Source of the DNA: Coleophoma eucalyptorum
Lineage: Eukaryota; Ascomycota; Leotiomycetes; Helotiales; Dermateaceae
Length of the DNA: 64,000 nucleotides
Direction: 5' to 3'
Assembly: GCA_026120035.1 (NCBI GenBank)
Contig: JALRME010000003.1
Coordinates: 1,612,001-1,676,000, forward strand
Made by a program: the position numbers and the translations under genes. Position 1 is the stretch's first letter, and every line of letters starts with the position of its first letter. Below are positions 57,015-64,000 of the stretch, one piece after another. The notes beneath the pieces are model-generated. The model was not told the origin of the DNA. It was given only the letters and a program-made list of their open reading frames with translations, and searched no databases.

Positions 57015-58900
57015 ATGGCTACTACACAAACGACAACAATGCCAGCGACGGCAATGACAGAGCCGGTTGGGGAGGCTGAAATTCCTCAACGAGAATCCAA
57101 ATTGCCTATTTGGCTCAGGTGGCACGAGCCTGGCACTTCCAAGCAGGAGAAAAGACTCATTGCGAAGCTAGACTGGTTTCTGTTGAGTTATAGTTGTCTG
57201 GTATGTGCTGAATGCGCAATTGTTGATTAAGGCTAATAACTTTTCTAGTGCTTCTTCATGAAGCAATTGGACGGTAATAACGTCTCCAACGCTTAGTGGG
57301 TCTCTTTTAAATATCCATAACGGATCTTAGGCTGATTGATTAAGTGTTTCTGGTATGAAAGAGGATCTTGGATTTGGGCCAGGTAACGAACTTAGTTGGA
57401 TGAACACTTAGTAAGTCTAACCAATAACTCATGCACCGCCATGGTGCTGAACGATTCGCAGTTTTAATATTGGACAAATCCTTGGAGGCCCGATCGCCAA
57501 TATGATCATCACTGTAATTCGACCAAGATATTGGCTACCAGCCTGCCTCTTGGGGTGGTCTTTGTTTGTTCTGTTTCTCTTCAAGTGTAACACGGCACCG
57601 CAATTTTATGGATTGAGATTCTGCATTGGTCTATTCGAGTCGGCTGCATCTCCTGGTATTCACTACGTGCTTGGTTGTTGGTACCGGAAATCCGAATTGG
57701 GCAGACGAAGTGCTCTTTTCGTTATCTCTGGTGTCTTGGGCCAGATGTTTTCGGGATACCTTCAGTCGGCGTTGTTTGCTGGTATGGAGGGTAAAGGAGG
57801 AATGCCAGCTTGGCGAGTAAGAACCCTTGTGCATCCTGGTATATCTGGACCTAGCTGACTGGATTTAGTGGTTGTTCATTTTCGATTTCATTCTTTCGAT
57901 CCCTATCGCAATCTATGGAATCGTAAGTTTGGTGTCTCTTCGTGAAGAAGTTCGCACTAACCACCATTTAGTTCTGTTTCCCAGACACACCGCATACGAC
58001 CAATGCATGGTACCTGAACGAATGGGAACGCAAGCGAGTTATCGAGAGAATCGAAGAAGAGGGCCGAAAGCCAGTCGGAAAGATGGACCGAACGGTCTTG
58101 AAAAGAATTCTTTCTTCATGGCAGCTTTACGCCTTCAGCCTTGCGTAAGTCAATATCATCTCCAATTCGAACGCTACGCGCCAGGCTTTGACTAATGATA
58201 TTCTCAAGGTGGATATTCTGGTCCCTGACTTGTGGCTCGTACATCATGCAGTTCTTCGGGCTGTGGTTGAAAGCTGAAGGTTATTCGGTGGTGAACATCA
58301 ACAATATTCCAACCATCTTAGGAGCGGTCAACTTCACATTCATGCTTGGCAGCGGTTACGCCGCAGACATTATCGGCTCCCGAGTTCCAGTAACGGCCGT
58401 TGTGGGCTGTCTTCTCACCTTCTGCTACATCATCTTTGCCGTCTGGGATGTACCCTCTGGCTTGAAGATGGTCGCGTTTTGCTTGACGGGCTGTTACGGA
58501 TGTTTTAGTCCGTTGCTCTACGGTTGGGTCAACAGTACGTGTGGTGGTGATCAGCAATTGCGCGCTTTCACACTAGCTTGGATGACCAGTATTGGCCTGT
58601 AAGTTTTCTTTTGCCCTGATCCGCAGCCCAAGACTAATGAACGATAGTGCACTCGTTACACCATTCCAACTCCACCTCTTCCCATCTAGCGAGGCACCGA
58701 CATATGCTAAAACACACGGCTACATCGCTGCACTTATCTTTGTCATATGTCTGACCATCTGGTGTTCGGCTGGCTTGTGGTATGTGCAAAGAGTTGTGGC
58801 AAAGAAGGAATCAAACAGAGCGGCAGAGAGTGATGATGAGGCAAGCACATCGGTCGATGCCGGCGTCGAGGTGGATGTGCATCTCGACACAAAGCAGTAA
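57015..58900 (+). CDS. MFS transporter, anion:cation symporter family (pantothenate/allantoate-permease-like)
   Basis: Uptake carrier of the Dal5/Liz1/Fen2 group. Start at 57015 (MATTQTTTMPATAM); the upstream Met at 56892 adds an unconserved stretch. First TM region KLDWFLLSYSCL, then FFMKQLDGNNVSNA + YVSGMKEDL, joined by an intron that splits the Tyr codon. This pattern is typical of Liz1-like carriers. Further: PIANMIITVIRPRYWLPACLL, GLRFCIGLFESAASPGIHYV, CWYRKSELGRRSALFVISG, FCFPDTPHTTNAWYLNEWER, and YIMQFFGLWLKAEGYSVVNI. The C-tail is acidic (about 50 residues). About eight exons. Members carry pantothenate, allantoate, biotin, nicotinate or dipeptides; in this context the substrate may be the oxoprolinase substrate (inference). 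Confidence 0.88.
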
Positions 58901-60618
58901 GCGGTTGGAGTGATTTCGAATACCTTAGTACATTATAATAACATGATTTCCTACCTGTTCCTATCCTGCATTTGGATGGACATGCGGTAACCTACAATGA
59001 CCTCTTTCAAGCTCCCAGTCGGCCTCACCGCAACTGAACCTGGTTTTCCGTCCACAAGGTGGGATCAATCCACTCGCTTGCCAACCTCCCTCACGGTAAA
59101 GCCAACTTCGATGCTTAACAATGCCCCACAAGTTGCTGAGGAATCGCCTATAACAATGCTGCATTAAGCAGAGATACTGGATAAAAGACCACTAAATTGC
59201 CGCTTATGTCGATGATTGAACCACTTGCAAGGCCTGTATAAGTCCAAAAAATAAATGCAAAGTGCCGTATGTAAATCCGCGGATCGAACCGTCGTCTAGC
59301 CTCAACTGAATCCACAATACAACTCCTTGCATGCATTAAGAATACGGTTCTTATTCCGCCGCAATACCAAGACTAGTCTCGACTGGAACGCATAAGACGT
59401 AACAGACTTACTTGTACCAGTCAGTATTGCAGAACTAGCAAGCCGCGGCCGACCGACATCCATTCCCACACCTCTACATTATGACGCGTATATACCAATG
59501 CAAAGAAAACGTAGTAGCAGCTCGCCTACTTCTGACTCGTTGCAGAGCCCAACAGCCGCAGCTGCCCTAACAATAAATCGAGATGCTCGGTCCAAATATT
59601 ACCGAGTGTAGAAATACCCACTCTTGAACCAGTTCTCCAATGCCTCTCTGCTTTAGAGATAAATCAGAAAAAGATTTTTGGAGATCTGCCACGAGGCAAG
59701 GCTCTTAGATAGCCGGACATCCGTGCGTTATGGGCAACGTTGCATATGAAAGTCCCTTGAAGCACGGCAAGGCAAAGAGTTTGAGGAGGAATCTAGATAG
59801 CTTAGGCCAGAAATATATGCCTATGCTTTCATTTCTCGTAGTCAACCCTCCTCCCAAACCCAACCACATCACGTGGAAATGTGCCGTAATGATCAACAGC
59901 GGAACGGATGAACAAGAGAGGGGAAATCGGAGTTTCTATTTACTTGGGCGCGGCGGACAAACTATGCAAAAGAAAAGAAAGGAGTAAAAAAAAATTCGAT
60001 GGCGTGTATAGGTAGGACGAACAGCACAGGAAGCGAAGGCAAGATGCTTGCTAGGAGGAACAAAACAAACTGGAGAGTGCGAGGCGAAGACCGGCTCAAG
60101 TCCCGCATGGCTGTTTGGGCTCCCAATTGCCGTCGGTCGTATACCTGACCACTTTTTTGAAATCACATCCCTCCGTCTGCCTATGCCTCTTCCTTCAACC
60201 ACACAGCACCTGCAAACCGCAGCTATCAACCAGTGCCATATTGCCTCGCGCCTTTCGACCTGTCTCGCTTCGGATCACCAGCAGTTCAGGACGGGTCGGC
60301 TCTCAGCTTGGATCTGACAGATATCAGCCCATTATCGATAGCCTGCAGCTGAGCAACATCGTGGGCTGGACAACCGAGACTTTAGAGACTGCCCACTGCC
60401 CACTGCCCACTACCCCCCCAGCCCGCAAGCGAAGCCCTCTAGAGGAAAGCCAGTCCCCAGCCTGCCCTGCCCGTCTTATTCTCCGAAGGGCAGAGCGAGT
60501 TCGATTAGGTCAAAGTGATAGACAGAGAGCTGGCTCAGTGGTGCTCTTAGATCTCAAGAGTTCAGGACGCCTGTACGACGGTGCCTTGTCTTGTCTCTTC
60601 GTCTTGGATTCTTTGGTC
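58901..60618. other. Intergenic; includes probable leader of the methyltransferase gene
   Basis: 1.7 kb without a supported gene. From 60115 to 60618 the frame is open and in phase with the methyltransferase, but its composition is Ser/Pro/Arg-rich and unlike any N-terminus of the family, so I treat it as 5' UTR. A run of A near 59987 and a CCCACTGCC repeat near 60391-60410 are present. Confidence 0.55.
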
Positions 60619-62671
60619 ATGGATAGTGGAGGAGATTCTCCACATCGACCTGCGGAGATCCCCGAGGGAAGCCATGGCCAGTCTCAGGGCCTGAATCTCG
60701 ATATTCCTCTGCCTACCGGTGGTTCAGCTACCCCGAGCATTCACTCAACCGGTTTACATGTGAGTTGTCATCTTCTTGAGATGCGAGGTACTTGGTACTT
60801 TTATTGCTTCTGATTCGGATCCTTTCCTGGCTTTCTGCTTGCGACTTTTAAGTAGCGACGAGAGCCTTTTTTCTCGCTTTCAGAACTCCCTATTTCTTGC
60901 TTTACTGATCACAAGTGGCCATAAATACAGGTCGATCTTGATTGGGATACGGATTCAGCAATTGGGACTATCGGGAGTGGGAACTCGCTGTAAGTCACGT
61001 CAATTACTCAACCCCAGAACCATCCCGAAACTAGGATCGCAGAGTTGGTTTCTATATTTTAAAGCGACCTTCTTGCGCCATTGTGGGCGGTGGCATTCTG
61101 ATGGCTGACCGTTGCAAATTTAGTATGTCTACACAATCTGTCCGGCCGAGTGTGTATGACTATGTAACGGAGAATGGGCGGAGGTACCACCGGTTCAAAG
61201 AAGGAGGTAAGTTTGCCCGCACAAGAATTCGTAGATCTTTGTATCTGATTTTTTACCAGTTTATCTTGGTCCCAATGATGAGGTATGTGCTGCCAATAAT
61301 GTCCTGTTCTCCGTGATCAGGTCTATTTTACGCAGATTCCCTAGCGCCAAGCCTATGTTTAGAGGATGCAGTGGCGATCATAACCGGTGCATTGAGAGGT
61401 CTGCATGATCCCATATGCTGATTGTGGTTTTTACATAGGCAGAGCAAGACAGATTAGATTTACAACACCACCTGTTCCTACTAGGATTCAACAACCGGTT
61501 ACATTTTGCACCTATTGAAGAAATCCAAGGTGGTTTTCATACCGTACTAGATATTGGCACTGGTGAGTTCTATTTACTTCTTTAGATTCAAAATCTTACT
61601 TGACTAACACAATAATACTAGGTACTGGAATCTGGGCAATGGAATTTGGTGAGTGCAACCAGACCAAAACTTCTACTAGAAACGATTTCTGACCTCGCTC
61701 TCTACTATATAGCGACGGCGTTCCCACATGTTAGTGTAATAGGGACAGGTATGTCACAGCCAGACTCATCCCATTTATATTGCAGGAGCGGCAAGTGAAT
61801 AAGATTTCCAGATTTGAGTCCCATCCAACCAGAATAGTAAGTCAAGCGCTACCGCCATTCACATCTGTTTCAGAACCCATGATACTAATTAGCTTTCCTC
61901 CAGTGTACCTGAGAACTGTCAATTCGAGATAGGTAAGTTCTTAGACTCCAGCAGCGTGTCAATCTTGATGAGAGGCAAACACTCAACTTGCACAACATAG
62001 ACGATGCAGAAGACCAGTGGACGTTCACGCAAAAATTCGACTACATCCACGGACGAGCGCTGTTCTCCTGCTTCCGCTCGCATAGCGCCGTCTTTAAATC
62101 CGCCTTCCAACATCTCCAGCCCGGTGGCTGGTTCGAACTCCAAGATGCAGCCTTCCCGTTCCGCTGCATCGACAACACCATGGCTGGAACGAAGATGGAG
62201 CAGTGGTGCAACATCGTCCGAACGGCAGCCTCCGCCTTAGGGCGCGATTTCGGCGTTGTGCCGAAATACAAGGCCTATTTGGAAGAGGCGGGATTTGTGG
62301 ACGTGGTGGAGAAACAGATGGCTTGGCCGATTGGAAGTTGGGCGAAGGGCGAGAAGATGAAGGCCATTGGAGCCTGGTGCAAGGAGGATGTTATGTTAGG
62401 TTTACCGGCTTGGAGCATGGCGGCGCTGACGAGGGGGCTTGGGATGGAGGCGAGTGAGGTTGAGAAGCTACTTAATGAGGTGCGGAGTGAATTACGGGAT
62501 GGAGGTTTGCACTGCTATGTGCCTATGTGAGTTCCGAGTCCATCCTTTTCTGATCTTTCTTAATTTCGTCTTTTCTCGAACATACCTCTTGTTCCTGAGT
62601 AGAAGCCAGAGATTCATCCACTAATCTGCGGGTTGCATAGATATATTTTCTACGGGAGAAAGCCAGAATAG
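60619..62671 (+). CDS. SAM-dependent methyltransferase, LaeA/UMTA-like
   Basis: Class I methyltransferase of the large fungal LaeA-like group. Start at 60619 (MDSGGDSPHRPAEIPEG), common in the group. Exon 1 60619-60759, exon 2 60931-60989 (VDLDWDTDSAIGTIGSGNS), exon 3 61124-61206 (YVTENGRRYHRFKEGG), further small exons, and a last exon 62641-62671 (IFYGRKPE). SAM motif I is VLDIGTGTGIWAMEFA; motif II region YIHGRALFSCFRSH; post-motif block LQPGGWFELQD; then CIDN...W and GSWAKGEKMKAIG. The usual KYLLPND segment between the RYHRF and EQDRLDLQHH blocks is not clear (see findings). Role: small-molecule methylation or, like LaeA, regulation. Substrate unknown. Confidence 0.85.
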
Positions 62672-62882
62672 ATTCGGAGAGTTCAAGGTATTTAGACGCT
62701 CAGCAAAATGGTTTCATTAGACTTTCTTATACTTAGAGATCCCCGAAAACAAAACAGCCGTAGAGTATTATGGTACATGGCCCCAAGGCATTAAAATAGA
62801 TCCCTCAACGAATCCCACGCGAAACAGGAAATGTGAGGACTTAATGCCAAACATCCTTAACTCTTCCGATCTCCCATCTCCC

Positions 62883-63627
62883 TCACTCGACCTTCTTCCC
62901 ATTCTCCCACTTCAACTCATCACTCCCCAGCATCATCACCGCCTCACTCCTCTTCAAAAAGCTCTCCTCATCCGGCACCACGACACGCAGATACTCGGCA
63001 TCCTGGAAGACCTATCGAGAAAAAAAGCGCTATATCAGCCATCATTCCACCGCAAAAAGAAAACAATGCATGTCCGCTGCAAGCGAGCAATGATGCGAAA
63101 CCGCGCCAGAGAACAAGAATCTGGGGGGGGGGGGGAGAAAAGAGAAGACTCACAGCCATCAGGTCCTCAAAACTATTAGCCCACATCTCCGCCCCGCCGT
63201 CAAACTCCACCAAGGGCAAGCCAGCAGCTCGTAGACCGGCTGTAGTTTTGGCATCGACGTGGAACTAGCAGGGAAAAAAGGTGTTAGAAAAAGAGTAATA
63301 GAGATTAGGGACGGTTTGCATGAGTATTTGTGAGTGAGTGTGTGCTAATGCTGGTGCTGTCGCTGCGAAAGCTGCTCGGGGTTGACTTACTTGGGAATAC
63401 TTGACGATCTTCTCTTGCACGATTGGGACACTGAGCCAGATCTTCGGGTGTTCGTTGGACCAGCTTTTGTCATGTCAGTTATTTTTTGGAGATCGTGGAG
63501 TAAGTACCTTTGGGATGGATGTTGACTAGCTCGACTTCACTTGGCTCGAGGGGACTTACTAGGCATGGAACTGCTCGTCGGTGAGAGTATCTAGCTTCTT
63601 GACCAAGATTGAGATGCGGACTGCCAT
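62883..63627 (-). CDS. EthD-domain protein
   Basis: Small (about 126 residues) dimeric alpha/beta-barrel protein. Four exons: MAVRISILVKKLDTLTDEQF..., then YWSNEHPKIWLSVPIVQEKI, FHVDAKTTAGLRAAG...WANSFEDLM, and VFQDAEYLRVVVPDEESFL ending WENGKKVE. The YW..EHP motif, the paired F/E pattern and C-terminal D..SF are those of the EthD family, whose members are often small dehydratases, decarboxylases or accessory proteins in polyketide pathways. The stop codon of the methyltransferase is 212 bp away (convergent). The gene start (63627) has no nearby alternative. Whether it belongs with the cluster is open. Confidence 0.82.
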
Positions 63628-64000
63628 AGCTGCGGGTTTGGTATAGCTTATTGGGTGATATTAGCCTGATTTGGGAGTGTTATTCTTGTGTTGTACAGCT
63701 GCTCGCTTGCTGAAAAGTGTAGATGAATTGTAGTGCTTTGATTTGCTTGTTATGTCTATATCAACTGAGATATACCGTCCTCTATATATACGTACAGATT
63801 CAGAGAATTGGCTGCCTGATCTCTATTGAATTCATGGTTATACATGTCTTCTGTGAATAGTCATACGTTAATTCACTTACCATTCCTGCATGCTTACTCG
63901 CATCCCGAATGCGAAGCAAGTCGGAATAACCTTAGTGCCTAGTAACTTCGCTCGTAACCATTCCGGCCGTAAGAGCGGGCAAGCGGAACTGCTACGGGTG
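63628..64000. other. Upstream flank of the EthD gene
   Basis: 373 bp, likely promoter of the EthD gene, with a TATATA run at about 63781-63790. Nothing else recognised. Confidence 0.55.

Noticed and set aside
60115..60618. In-frame N-terminal extension of the methyltransferase
   Set aside because: Family starts with the acidic Met-Asp/Ser segment found at 60619; the extension is low-complexity.
1..64000. CRISPR arrays, bacterial operons, insertion sequences
   Set aside because: Spliced genes and fungal families throughout; no spaced direct repeats or transposase frames were seen.

Overview
The window looks like nuclear DNA of a filamentous ascomycete (Pezizomycotina). Genes are split by short introns of about 50-70 bp with GT..AG ends. 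Typical fungal families are present: Zn2Cys6 regulators, a WSC sensor, a LysM protein, TRI12-type MFS, EthD, a LaeA-like methyltransferase and Atg29. Gene style suggests Leotiomycetes, but that is only an impression. I support 20 protein-coding genes, one intron-containing tRNA and one relic. Exon joins were made by eye from splice signals and reading frame.

Region 1 (1-33.8 kb) is mostly housekeeping and cell surface. In order it holds: a Zn2Cys6 regulator (-); phosphopantothenate-cysteine ligase of CoA synthesis (+); tRNA-Pro(AGG) (-); the autophagy gene ATG29 (+) with a striking inverted repeat just before its start codon; an acyl-CoA dehydrogenase (-); a secreted two-LysM protein (-); an MFS transporter (+); a WSC-domain cell-wall sensor (-); a 4.9 kb gap; a large kelch/single-TM protein (+); a nitrilase (+); and a six-TM membrane protein (-).

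Region 2 (33.8-42.6 kb) is gene-poor. Its one intact gene is a CorA-like protein with the GMN signature, followed by an unusual, internally duplicated membrane domain. Next to it lies a relic of a fungal membrane protein.

Region 3 (42.6-58.9 kb) looks like an accessory catabolic or biosynthetic cluster. Seven genes alternate strictly in strand (+-+-+-+): SDR, tandem-ABM protein, TRI12-type MFS, 5-oxoprolinase/hydantoinase-like enzyme, Zn2Cys6 regulator, alpha/beta-hydrolase of the proline-iminopeptidase type, and an anion:cation-symporter MFS. This creates three bidirectional promoters, each with a palindromic CGG/CCG element of the kind bound by Zn2Cys6 factors. My inference is uptake of an amide, lactam or hydantoin-like compound, ring opening by the oxoprolinase, further hydrolysis and oxidoreduction, efflux by the second carrier, and control by the local regulator. 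A LaeA-like methyltransferase and an EthD protein (60.6-63.6 kb) flank it and may or may not belong.
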